Shown here in pieces: positions 14,709 to 22,807 of a stretch of DNA of 64,000 nt. How positions within the stretch are numbered: the first letter of the stretch is position 1; each line of letters opens with the position of its first letter. Under the pieces are notes generated by a model, which was not told the DNA's origin, ran no database searches, and saw only the letters and a program-made list of their open reading frames with translations. This DNA is from Streptosporangium becharense (lineage in GTDB: Bacteria; Actinomycetota; Actinomycetes; Streptosporangiales; Streptosporangiaceae), in contig NZ_JACHMP010000001.1 of the NCBI RefSeq assembly GCF_014204985.1, forward strand, positions 6,448,001 through 6,512,000, read 5' to 3'. The position numbers and the translations under genes were made by a program.

Positions 14709-17429
14709 TTACACCTCCTTCGAGGAGTCGCAGGTACGGGACCGCGCGGCGGATCCGTGCACGGGCCGCGCCGTCGCGCGGGAGCCCGTGCCGCCGGGCG
14801 GTTCGAGGAAGGGGAGGAACACCGGCCGGTCGTGCAGCACGGTGCTCATCGCGAACAGGACTCCGGCCGTGCCGGTCGCGAAGTCCATGGAGAGCCGGAG
14901 CAACTGGTCACCGGGGAAGGCCAGCCCGCCGCCGTAGGGCAGGGCGTGCCAGTCGAGCCCGCGGAGCTGCTCGGCGGAGTCCGTGCCCAGGTCCGTGCCC
15001 AGGGCTGCGTCCGGGGCTGTGCCCGGGTCCGTGCCCGGGTCCGTGCCCGGGGCAGTGTGCGACTCCGTGCCCGGGGTGTGCGACGGGGTGCCCAGCCCCG
15101 ACCCGAGGGCGGCGATCATGCCGCTCCGGCCGGTGAACAGGCCGGACTGCACGAAGTAGCGTCCTCGGGTGACGAGGCGGCAGCCGTCGAGTGCCTCCCG
15201 GAAGCGGTCGTCGTCGCGGTGGAGCAGGTAGCGGGCCAGGACGAGCCCGATGCCCGCGGACCCCTCGTCCAGGTAGGGCAGCGTGCGCCAGCCCTGGGTG
15301 ACCTGGAGCGAACCGTCCTCGCCGGTGACGCACCGCCGCAGGTCCTGCCGGAGCGCCACGGCCGCCCGGTCGAGCAGCCCCGTGTCGCCCGTCCGCTCGT
15401 AGGCGTGCAGGAAGAGCAGCGCCGGCCCCGACGACCCGTACATCAGCCCGGCCCTCGGATGGGTGCCGCCGCTGGTCTCCGGGACGTCGTCCGGGCCGCC
15501 CAGCCGGCCGGAGCAGATGTCGGCGATCCGCAGCCCGGTCTCGGTGAAGGACCGTTCACCGGTCGTGCCGCCGAGGTGGAGCAGGTTCAGGCCGATCCCC
15601 GCCAGGCCGCCGAACAGGCCGAGCCCCAGCGTCTCCCACCTCTCGCGCAGGCACACCTCGACGATGTCGACGGCGTCCTGGCGGTGCCCGAGCAGGTCCA
15701 GCACGTGGGCCACGCCGTGCAGCCCGTCGTAGAACCCGATCCGGGTCCCGGCGTCGGGGGACAGTGCCCTGCGGCGCAGCCAGTCCTCCCCCTCGGGGAG
15801 ACGCTCGGCGCCGCACCGCTCCAACGTGTAGAGCACGCCCGCCGCCCCGTACGCGAAGCAGAGGCCGCCGCCGGGCTCGAACTGGGCGACGTCACCGGGG
15901 AAGAGCCGGTCGTCGCGGCCGGGGGTGGCGCTCGCCAGGACGGCCCGTACCATCGCCTCCCTGAGCCGCGGCCAGTCGTCGCGACCGGGTCTGGGGAGCG
16001 GCGCGGGCCGCACCGGGTCCGGGCCCGTGACGACCCGGACCGCCTCGCCGACCACCTCGGGCGGCACCGGGAAGGTCTCGGTGATCAGCCGGGCCAGCCG
16101 GGTCACCTTGGCCCGGTCGAGCGGCAGCATGATGGTGAGCTGCGGGGCGAACAGCCCCAGGCACAGGCAGCCCAGGGCGTAGGCGTCGACGTCGGTGCCC
16201 CGCCGGTCGGCCGGCGCGCCGAACGCCGGATGGGCCAGGGCCGCCCGGCCGCCGTCCGTGGTGAGGGTCGCCACCTCGTAGTCGATCAGGACCGGGCGGC
16301 CGCCCTCGGTGAGGAGGATGTTGTTGGGGTGCAGGTCGCCGAAGACGACCCCGCGGCCGTGCAGCGACTCGACGGCCCGCCGCACCTTGGGCAGCACGTC
16401 GAGCACCCACGCGGTGTAGTCGGCCAGGGCCGCCTCGTCGCAGTCCGCGCGGGTCAGCGGGTAGCGCCGCACGAGCTGCCGCTGCAGCGGGTCGCCGTCG
16501 ACGAACTCCTCGACCAGGAAGTGGTGGCCGCCCAGGGTGAAGTAGTCGATCAGCGCGGGCACCGCGTCCAGTCCGGCCAGCCGCGCCAGCATGTCCCGCT
16601 CGTGCGCCAGCCGCGCCACCGCGTCCCGGCCGGCGGCGTCGAGCCCGGCGTGCGGGCGCGCCTCCTTCAGCACCACCCGCGTCCCGGTGCGCACGTCCTG
16701 CGCGAGGTAGACGCCGCCGCCGTTGGAGAACTGCATGACGCTCTCGATCCGGTACGGCAGGCCCTCGGTGGTGACCGCGTTGCGGGCGGCCAGGTGCGGT
16801 TCGAGGAAGGGGGGCAGGGTCACCCAGGACGGCACGGAGAAGGCCGGCCCGCGGACGTCGGGGACCAGTCGCCCGTCGCCGTCCTCGACGGCCAGCACCG
16901 GATCGCCGTTCTCCCCCGGGCAGTGCCGGGCCGCGAAGCCGCCGTACCGGACGAACAGCGGCCCGTCGCCGTAACGGAGGTCGCTGAGGATGTAGGGTCC
17001 TTCGACGCCGCGGAGAAGCTCGTCGAGCTCCTTCAGCGTCAGCTCCAGCTGCGCCTCGTCCACCGGGTAGAGCGTCACCAGCTTGCCGCTGGAGCCGCGG
17101 GGGGCCGCCTTGGAGTTCAGCATGGTCATCACGGGGAGGCTGCGCAGGAACTTGAACGCGATGCCGCGGGGGACGCAGTAGTCCCACACCGTCTCCAGGG
17201 CTCGCTCGGCGTCCGCGGCGCACGCGGACACGTGGACCTTCCACCCCTGGGCGGGCGTTCCGCCGGACACCGGCGCGTAGTGGAGCCAGGTGTCGGTCAC
17301 CCGGTGCTCCCACCCCTGCGGGACGTCCCGGGTCGCGAGCGCGAAGTCGGGGTGGTCCCCCCGGCGGCCGTCAAGCGTGTCGTAAAAGAGCGGATCCGCC
17401 AGGCAATACAGCTCGTACTGGTCATCCAC
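14709..17429 (-). CDS. lanKC: class III lanthipeptide synthetase LanKC (lyase-kinase-cyclase)
   Basis: The 906-residue trifunctional enzyme phosphorylates Ser/Thr, eliminates phosphate and cyclises onto Cys. Residues 1-200 form the lyase-like part. The kinase domain spans about 225-500, with VVLKEA (Lys255), HGRGVVFGDLHPNN (Asp365) and LIDYE (Asp383). The cyclase-like domain runs from about 550 to the end with GFYDGLHGVAHVL, GLAGIGLNLLHL and GSAGIGLVLARYLL repeats. The Cys/His zinc ligands of class I, II and IV cyclases are not apparent, which supports class III. The GTG at 17429 has AGGGAG 7 nt upstream. It leads directly into the precursor genes. A short repeat-coded Gly-Thr-Asp-Pro segment interrupts the cyclase domain. 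Confidence 0.92.
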   Translation of the reverse strand: MDDQYELYCLADPLFYDTLDGRRGDHPDFALATRDVPQGWEHRVTDTWLHYAPVSGGTPAQGWKVHVSACAADAERALETVWDYCVPRGIAFKFLRSLPVMTMLNSKAAPRGSSGKLVTLYPVDEAQLELTLKELDELLRGVEGPYILSDLRYGDGPLFVRYGGFAARHCPGENGDPVLAVEDGDGRLVPDVRGPAFSVPSWVTLPPFLEPHLAARNAVTTEGLPYRIESVMQFSNGGGVYLAQDVRTGTRVVLKEARPHAGLDAAGRDAVARLAHERDMLARLAGLDAVPALIDYFTLGGHHFLVEEFVDGDPLQRQLVRRYPLTRADCDEAALADYTAWVLDVLPKVRRAVESLHGRGVVFGDLHPNNILLTEGGRPVLIDYEVATLTTDGGRAALAHPAFGAPADRRGTDVDAYALGCLCLGLFAPQLTIMLPLDRAKVTRLARLITETFPVPPEVVGEAVRVVTGPDPVRPAPLPRPGRDDWPRLREAMVRAVLASATPGRDDRLFPGDVAQFEPGGGLCFAYGAAGVLYTLERCGAERLPEGEDWLRRRALSPDAGTRIGFYDGLHGVAHVLDLLGHRQDAVDIVEVCLRERWETLGLGLFGGLAGIGLNLLHLGGTTGERSFTETGLRIADICSGRLGGPDDVPETSGGTHPRAGLMYGSSGPALLFLHAYERTGDTGLLDRAAVALRQDLRRCVTGEDGSLQVTQGWRTLPYLDEGSAGIGLVLARYLLHRDDDRFREALDGCRLVTRGRYFVQSGLFTGRSGMIAALGSGLGTPSHTPGTESHTAPGTDPGTDPGTAPDAALGTDLGTDSAEQLRGLDWHALPYGGGLAFPGDQLLRLSMDFATGTAGVLFAMSTVLHDRPVFLPFLEPPGGTGSRATARPVHGSAARSRTCDSSKEV
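14979..15078 (-). repeat. 12-bp tandem-type repeats inside lanKC
   Basis: Variants of GTCCGTGCCC(A/G)G follow one another, encoding a Gly-Thr-(Asp/Glu)-Pro/Ser-type low-complexity insert (PGTDPGTDPGTAP and similar) in the cyclase domain at about residues 790-815. The reading frame is kept. It looks like a replication-slippage expansion in a surface loop. Confidence 0.7.
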
Positions 17430-17534
17430 GGCATTCTCCCTGCTGTCTTCCAGAAGAGAGAATTTCGGATAACCCGACGATCCACTAGTTACAAGTTAAA
17501 CGACTCACCCGTGCGAAACGCACAAGGCGTCCCA
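17430..17534 (-). promoter_or_regulatory. lanKC upstream region
   Basis: The 105-nt gap between the histidine kinase gene and lanKC is less GC-rich than its surroundings and is the probable promoter and response-regulator target for the biosynthetic genes. The minus strand contains TTTAACTTGTAACTAG and further down AGAATG close to the start. I could not identify a defined operator by eye. Confidence 0.3.
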
Positions 17535-18284
17535 TTAAACGGCGGACCACCTGCGCTTTCCCAGTAGACGCGAAAAACCTTCGGAATGGTTCACGGGCAC
17601 CTCGGCGATCAGCGTGAACCATCCGTCCGTGCCGTCCGACACCTGGACCGTGCCGCCCAACTCGCCCACGCGGTGGCGGAGGTTGTCCAGGCCACTGCCA
17701 CTGCCCGTGCCGACCGGATCCCGGCGCGGGGCCCCGTCGTTGACCACGGTCAGTCGCAGCCCGCCGCCGCACTCGACCAGCTCGATCGCGCACCTCGTCG
17801 CCCTGCTGTGGCGCAGCACGTTCGTGATCCCCTCGCGGACCACGGTGCCCAGCGCGGCGCTCACCTCGCCGGGCAGGTCCGCCACCTCCATCCGCACCGA
17901 GCAGTAGGCTCCGAAGCCCCTCAGCAGCACCCGGGCCCGCTCGGCCTCCGCGGGCAGCGACAGCCCCCGGTAGGCCGCCGACACGTTCCGCACCGCCCGC
18001 GTCGCCTGCCGTACGGCCTGGAGCACCTCCTCCAGTTCCCCGTGCAGCCGCGCGTCGCCGTCCGCGTGCCGGCGGGCCAGCTCGCCCTTGACGGAGGCCA
18101 GCCAGAGCCAGTGCCCCACGATGTCGTGCATGTCGCGGGCGAACCCCTCGCGCACCCCGGCCACCACCCGTTCCCGCTCGGCGCGCAGGCGCCTGACCCG
18201 CACCGCGAGGACGAGCGTGGTGCTCAGCGAGAGCAGGAGGGTTCCGGCGGCCACCGCCCCGACGACGTTCATCTGGTACGGCAT
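17535..18284 (-). CDS. NarL-family sensor histidine kinase of the lanthipeptide locus
   Basis: The 249-residue kinase has one N-terminal membrane segment (about residues 8-28), a HisKA_3 dimerisation helix with the phosphoacceptor His in DMHDIVGHWLW, and an ATP-binding domain with the N box REGITNVLRHS and a glycine-rich lid GTGSGSGLDNLRHR. There is no extracellular sensor domain, so it may sense within the membrane or act with another protein. The ATG at 18284 has AAAGG 7 nt upstream; an in-frame start at 18347 lacks support. It lies upstream of lanKC on the same strand. Its likely partner, the NarL-type regulator, is about 9 kb away at the other end of the locus. Confidence 0.88.
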   Translation of the reverse strand: MPYQMNVVGAVAAGTLLLSLSTTLVLAVRVRRLRAERERVVAGVREGFARDMHDIVGHWLWLASVKGELARRHADGDARLHGELEEVLQAVRQATRAVRNVSAAYRGLSLPAEAERARVLLRGFGAYCSVRMEVADLPGEVSAALGTVVREGITNVLRHSRATRCAIELVECGGGLRLTVVNDGAPRRDPVGTGSGSGLDNLRHRVGELGGTVQVSDGTDGWFTLIAEVPVNHSEGFSRLLGKRRWSAV

Positions 18285-18466
18285 CGAGTGCCTTTCGTGA
18301 GGGGAACGGGATGCCCAGCAATACCCTCGGAAAAGATCAGTAGTCAAACCGGGTCCGGTCGCCGGCGATGGTGTGCGAGGTATTGGAGAATGGTGGGGTT
18401 TAGTAAGTAAATATAGTGATATATCGCCCTAAGTTGATCTTGCATAGCTTTAGAGAGGAAAGGCGG

Positions 18467-18703
18467 ATGATGTCGGAAGAATCGGGTGTCTGGGAGATCC
18501 GGCTGGGCGTGTACGCCACCCGGCAGCAGGCCGAGGACGTCAAGGAACGCATCATCGAGCTGCTGTGCCCGGATCCGCACCACGCTCCATCGTGCCCCGT
18601 CCCGTGGTCGGTGTCGATGTTCCATCGCCTGGACCCCGGCGAGCAGGATGCCTACGCGGCGCTGGCCGAGCAGGCCCGCATCGAGAGCCGGACACGCCCG
18701 TGA
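18467..18703 (+). CDS. small hypothetical protein
   Basis: The 78-residue (77 if the second ATG is used) product is acidic at the N-terminus and contains VWEIRLGVYATRQQAEDVKERIIELLCPDPHH, a beta-alpha-beta-like arrangement. Two Cys (LLCPDP, APSCPVP) flank a His pair. I do not recognise the family. GAGG and AAAGG precede the tandem ATG codons. It is divergent from the lanthipeptide kinase across a 182-nt AT-rich intergenic region (18285-18466) that contains GATATATC at 18418 and must hold promoters for both genes. Confidence 0.6.
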   Translation: MMSEESGVWEIRLGVYATRQQAEDVKERIIELLCPDPHHAPSCPVPWSVSMFHRLDPGEQDAYAALAEQARIESRTRP

Positions 18704-18708
18704 CGCGA

Positions 18709-18734
18709 CGGGACGTCGGCGATGGGACGTCCCG
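18709..18734 (+). terminator. hairpin after the small protein gene
   Basis: CGGGACGTC (18709-18717) pairs exactly with GACGTCCCG (18726-18734) across an 8-nt loop, 6 nt after the stop codon. It also lies 56 nt past the end of the convergent membrane protease gene, so it may serve both strands. Confidence 0.5.
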
Positions 18735-18789
18735 GCAGGGAGCTCTTCCCGGCGGGCGGGCGGGACGGGTCCGGCACCCGCCCCCGCCG

Positions 18790-19503
18790 TCAGAGAAGTC
18801 CGAGCGGAACCGGGAAAAGCAGGTAGGCCCCGGCCACCAGGCTGGCGCCCGCCACCAGCAGGAACAGGAACACCCAGAAGCCGCCGGGCAGGAAGGTCAG
18901 CCGGGCGAGCTGGTCGGCGTCGGAGTTGCCCGCCTGGCCGTACCGGCGCTTGCGCTGCAGCTCGATGATCGGCCGGACGCCGCCGAACAGCAGGAACCAC
19001 ACGGCCAGGTGGGCGAGGACCGCGTCCATGTCGGGTGCGGCGTACCAGGTGAAGGCGGTGATCGCCCCCCCGGTGGCCAGCAGGCTCACCACGCCGAACA
19101 GGTTGCGGATCAGCAGCAGCATGCAGCACAGCAGCACGACCACGATCGTGATGAGGATCGCCACGTAACCGGCGGAGGTCAGCCACGCACCGCCCAGCCC
19201 GAGCAGGGACGGCGCGACGTATCCGGCCGCGGCGGTCATGATCATGCCCGGCCCGGTGGGCCTGCCGCGGGTCAGGGTCACGCCGGAGGTGTCGGAGTGC
19301 AGCCGGATGCCCTCCAGCTTGCGCCGGGTGAGCACCGCCACCAGCGCGTGCCCGCCCTCGTGGGCGATGGTGATCAGGCCCCGTGACAGCTGCCACGAGG
19401 TGGACCACGACACCACGCCCAGCGCGACCAGCGCGGACAACAGCACGACCCAGGGGGACGGCTCAGGACGGGCTGTGGCCAGAGTCACCCAGAACTCGGA
19501 CAA
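18790..19503 (-). CDS. M50-type integral membrane metallopeptidase
   Basis: The 237-residue protein has about five to six hydrophobic segments. The zinc motif HEGGH lies near residue 48, at the end of the second hydrophobic segment (ITIAHEGGHALVAVLTRR). This matches the M50B-like group of small actinobacterial membrane proteases without a PDZ domain. The third zinc ligand is not obvious; D155 or N/D positions in the later membrane helices are candidates. The start is a TTG at 19503 with GGAG 9 nt upstream. The substrate is unknown. It is a single gene transcribed toward the small protein gene. Confidence 0.78.
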   Translation of the reverse strand: MSEFWVTLATARPEPSPWVVLLSALVALGVVSWSTSWQLSRGLITIAHEGGHALVAVLTRRKLEGIRLHSDTSGVTLTRGRPTGPGMIMTAAAGYVAPSLLGLGGAWLTSAGYVAILITIVVVLLCCMLLLIRNLFGVVSLLATGGAITAFTWYAAPDMDAVLAHLAVWFLLFGGVRPIIELQRKRRYGQAGNSDADQLARLTFLPGGFWVFLFLLVAGASLVAGAYLLFPVPLGLL

Positions 19504-19793
19504 CGGTCACTTCTCCTTCTCGGCGTCGGAGCAAAGCGTCCCATGAGCGCCGGTGTGCTGGCGATAAAGTCCGGCCGGCCGGATGAGCGGCGGAGGGGGC
19601 AGGCGAGGGTGCCCGCCCGGCCGCGCCGGCCGGCTCGCCGTCGCGCTGGGGAACACCGGCGCACAACTGGGGGAACACCGAGGTCCGCACTGAGGGTGCC
19701 GCCGGTCCTGGGCTGGGACAATGCCGACAATAAGTGCAATCTCCCCTCCCGTTACACTCAATCGCCAGCACATTGACGAGCGGGAGAAAGCAC

Positions 19794-20270
19794 GTGAAAG
19801 AGCAGCACAACGCCGAGATCATCCAGGCGTTCTACGAGGCCTTCGCGCGGCGGGACGCCGACGCCATGGAGCGCTGCTACCACCCCGACGTCACCTTCAG
19901 TGACCCGGTCTTCCAGCACCTCGCGGGCCGCGCCACGGTGATGGCGATGTGGCGCATGCTCATGGGCCGCAGCACCGACCTCCAGGTCGACGCCCGCGAC
20001 ATCGCCGCCCGCCGCCACGACGGCACCGCGCACTGGACCGCCCACTACACCTTCAGCCGGACGGGCCGGAAGGTCGTCAACGAGATCGACTCCTTCTTCC
20101 GCTTCGAGGACGGCCTGATCGTCCGGCACCGCGACCACTTCGACCTCGGGCGCTGGTCCCGGATGGCCGTCGGCCGGACGGCCGGGCGCCTGTTCGGCTG
20201 GACACCGATGTTCAAGGCGAAGATCCGGGGTACTGCAATGCAGTCGTTGCAGGAGTTCATGAGCGCCTGA
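19794..20270 (+). CDS. NTF2/SnoaL-like domain protein
   Basis: The 158-residue single-domain protein has the start typical of the SnoaL/NTF2 fold (NAEIIQAFYEAFARRDADAMERCYHPDVTFSDPVF), followed by WxAHYTFS-type strands and an ending rich in aromatic residues. This fold is used by small cyclases, isomerases and hydrolases, but no specific substrate can be read here. The GTG at 19794 has GGGAG 8 nt upstream. It precedes corA by 13 nt on the same strand, so the two are probably cotranscribed. Confidence 0.8.
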   Translation: MKEQHNAEIIQAFYEAFARRDADAMERCYHPDVTFSDPVFQHLAGRATVMAMWRMLMGRSTDLQVDARDIAARRHDGTAHWTAHYTFSRTGRKVVNEIDSFFRFEDGLIVRHRDHFDLGRWSRMAVGRTAGRLFGWTPMFKAKIRGTAMQSLQEFMSA

Positions 20271-20283
20271 CAAGGAGACACCG

Positions 20284-21426
20284 GTGACCGACCGGCGAGT
20301 GCGCGGCCTGCGCAGCCTCGTACGCGGACGTTCCGCCAGCGGGCAGGACTCCCCAGAACGGTCGATGGACCCCCGCTCCGCGGACGGTGGGAAGCCCGAG
20401 CCGCGCTCGCGCGTCATCGACAACGCCATCTACGTCGGCGGGCGGCGCACCGCCACCCCCGGGTCGCTGCCCGAGGCGTTCGAGTGCCTGAAGAACACCC
20501 CCGACAGCATGGCCTGGATCGGCTTCTACCGGCCGGAGGACGCGGTCATCCTCAACGTGGCCGAGGAGTTCGACCTGCACGAGCTCGCGGTCGAGGACGC
20601 CATCGTCGCCCACCAGCGGCCCAAGGCCGACCGCTACGGCGACACGCTGTTCGTGGTGCTCCGCCCGGCCCGCTACCTCGACGACGTCGAGGAGGTCGAC
20701 TTCGGCGAACTGCACGTCTTCGTCGGCCAGAACTTCGTGATCACCGTACGGCACAGCGAGGCCCCCGACCTGTCCCAGGTCCGCCGTCGGATGGAGCACG
20801 ACCCCGACCTGCTCGCCCAGGGCCCGCAGGCGGTGCTGTACGCCATCGTCGACGCCGTCGTGGACGGTTACGCCCCCGTCGTCGCCGGTCTGCAGAACGA
20901 CATCGACGAGATCGAGGTCCAGGTCTTCGGCAACGAGCCGGGCGTCTCCCGGCGGATCTACGAGCTCTCCCGTGAGGTGATCGAGTTCCAGCGGGCCACC
21001 CAGCCGCTCCTGGGGATGATCGAGGGCCTGATCGCGGGAGCGCCGAAGTACGGCGTCGACGAGGAACTGCGGCGCTACCTGCGTGACGTCGCCGACCACG
21101 CGATCACCGTCGCGGAGCGGGTGAGCGGCTTCCGTCAGATGCTCCACGACATCCTGGTGGTCAACTCGACCATGGTCGCCCAGGCGCAGAACGAGCACAT
21201 GACCAGGCTCACCGAGGTGAGCAACGCCCAGAACGAGGAGGTCAAACGCATCTCGGCCTGGGCCGCCATCCTGTTCGCCCCCACCCTCGTCGGCACCATC
21301 TACGGCATGAACTTCGACGTCATGCCGGAGATCCACTGGTCATGGGGCTATCCCTTCGCCATCCTGCTGATGGGCGGGGTCTGCCTCACCCTCTACCTGG
21401 TCTTCAAACGCCGCGACTGGCTCTGA
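20284..21426 (+). CDS. corA: CorA-type magnesium/cobalt transporter
   Basis: The 380-residue protein has a long charged cytoplasmic domain with a helical stalk and two C-terminal membrane helices. The CorA selectivity motif appears as YGMNF at the end of the first helix (PTLVGTIYGMNFDVMPEIHW), and the short periplasmic loop ends before the second helix (FAILLMGGVCLTLYLVF). The C-terminus is basic (KRRDWL) as usual. The family imports Mg2+ (and Co2+ or Ni2+) as a pentamer. The GTG start has AAGGAG at about 7 nt. The gene follows the NTF2-like gene by 13 nt; 21427-21640 downstream holds no gene. Confidence 0.95.
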   Translation: MTDRRVRGLRSLVRGRSASGQDSPERSMDPRSADGGKPEPRSRVIDNAIYVGGRRTATPGSLPEAFECLKNTPDSMAWIGFYRPEDAVILNVAEEFDLHELAVEDAIVAHQRPKADRYGDTLFVVLRPARYLDDVEEVDFGELHVFVGQNFVITVRHSEAPDLSQVRRRMEHDPDLLAQGPQAVLYAIVDAVVDGYAPVVAGLQNDIDEIEVQVFGNEPGVSRRIYELSREVIEFQRATQPLLGMIEGLIAGAPKYGVDEELRRYLRDVADHAITVAERVSGFRQMLHDILVVNSTMVAQAQNEHMTRLTEVSNAQNEEVKRISAWAAILFAPTLVGTIYGMNFDVMPEIHWSWGYPFAILLMGGVCLTLYLVFKRRDWL

Positions 21427-21640
21427 ACCCCGGCCGCCGGGCCCGAAACCCGGCTGCCGGACATCGGGCCTTCACGGTGCGGCCGGGCGGGGCCGGGCCG
21501 GCTTCCCCATGTTGCCTGCGAACTCGCCCGCGTCGGGCGGCGTCTCGTTAGTGTGATCACCATACGGTGGACATGTCCCGACTTTTTGATGGGTCAGGCC
21601 GGTGTCCTCACCGGATCAGATGTCGTATGAGGAGTGACGG

Positions 21641-22732
21641 ATGACGGACGTGTCAGTGATTCGGCCCAGTGAACTGGGCCCGTCGGAGATCGACGCGTGG
21701 CGCGAGATGCAGCGGGCACAGCCGCACCTGGCGAACCCTTTCCTGAGCCCCGAGTTCACCATCGGGATGGGGGAGGTCTCCGGTCGTGTGCGGGTCGCGG
21801 TCATCCAGGACGGGGAGGGCATCGTCGGGTTCTTCCCGTACGAGGAGCGTTCCGGCGTGGCCACGGCCGTCGGCGCGTGGGTGTCGCTGTGCCAGGGGCT
21901 GATCCACCGCCCCGGCGCCGACTTCGATCTGGAAGCCCTGATGAAGGCCTGCGGGCTGCACGTGTGGGAGTTCGGCTGCCTGGTGGTCGAGCAGCCGTGG
22001 TTCGGGCCGTTCACGACGGTCAGCCACGACGCCGCCGTCATGGACCTGTCCGACGGTTACCCGGCCTACATCGACCGGCTGACCAAGAGGTCGCCGAAGT
22101 TCATGAAGACCATGCGGTACAAGGAGCGCAAGCTCGGCCGGGAGGCCGGTGAGGTGTCCTTCGTCTTCGCCGAGAAGTCCGAGGACCAGCTCCGGCTGGT
22201 CCGGGAGTGGAAGTCCGCGCAGTACGCCCGCATGGGCCGCGCCGACCGCTTCGGTAAGACGTGGGTGGTCAGGCTCGTCGAACGGCTGCACGCCATCGAC
22301 ACGAAGGACTTCGGCGGCGTGCTCTCCGTGCTGTACGCCGGGGGCAAGCCGGTCGCGGGGCATTTCGGACTGCGTTCCGACTCGGTCCTGGTCAACTGGT
22401 TCCCCGCCTACGACCCCGCCTACGGCAAGTACTCGCCCGGCATCATCCAGCACTTCCACATGGCCGACGAGGGAGCCAAGATCGGGATCAATTCGATCGA
22501 CCTCAGCGTCGCCACCGGCTACGAGTACAAGAGACTGCTGAGCAGCAGGAACGTTCCGGTCGGCGAAGGCATCGTGCGCAGGCGCACCGGGCGTGCCGCC
22601 GCCCACTGGGCCCGCACCGAGCCGGTCCGCCGCGTGCGTCAACGCATCCTCGACAGTCCTCGCCTGTACAGCCTGGCCGACCGCACCCTGCAGTGGTACG
22701 GCCAGCGCCGCAGCGGCAAGCCCGCCGAGTGA
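21641..22732 (+). CDS. GNAT-fold acetyltransferase of the CelD/BcsL (BioF2-like) family
   Basis: The 363-residue protein has the double-GNAT layout of the CelD/BcsL group: an N-terminal half (AWREMQRAQPHLANPFLSPEFT, VAVIQDGEGIVGFFPYEE) and a C-terminal half (KSAQYARMG, VLSVLYAGGKPVAGHFGLRSDSVLVNWFPAYDPAYGKYSPG). Members often act in exopolysaccharide or cell-envelope modification, but no polysaccharide genes are adjacent, so the substrate is unknown. The ATG is preceded by GAGGAGTG. A possible promoter lies near 21555-21580. It is convergent with the E1 dehydrogenase gene. Confidence 0.85.
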   Translation: MTDVSVIRPSELGPSEIDAWREMQRAQPHLANPFLSPEFTIGMGEVSGRVRVAVIQDGEGIVGFFPYEERSGVATAVGAWVSLCQGLIHRPGADFDLEALMKACGLHVWEFGCLVVEQPWFGPFTTVSHDAAVMDLSDGYPAYIDRLTKRSPKFMKTMRYKERKLGREAGEVSFVFAEKSEDQLRLVREWKSAQYARMGRADRFGKTWVVRLVERLHAIDTKDFGGVLSVLYAGGKPVAGHFGLRSDSVLVNWFPAYDPAYGKYSPGIIQHFHMADEGAKIGINSIDLSVATGYEYKRLLSSRNVPVGEGIVRRRTGRAAAHWARTEPVRRVRQRILDSPRLYSLADRTLQWYGQRRSGKPAE

Positions 22733-22807
22733 CCGCGCCGCCCGGATCCCGCTCCTGATCCCGGCACCCGCCCGGCCACCCGGCGGGGCGGTGCGATCCC
22801 GGACGGG

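Noticed and set aside
14709..17429. Assignment of the synthetase to class IV (LanL)
   Set aside because: The Cys/Cys/His zinc ligands expected in the cyclase domain of class IV enzymes are not seen, and the precursors have the SxxS/TxxxC class III pattern.
12516..17567. Plus-strand open frame of 1683 codons opposite the lanthipeptide genes
   Set aside because: Low-complexity composition with no motif; antisense to lanKC and the ABC transporters, which have clear catalytic residues.
18361..18466. AT-rich region as an insertion remnant or attachment site
   Set aside because: No direct repeats, integrase or tRNA; better explained as a divergent promoter region.
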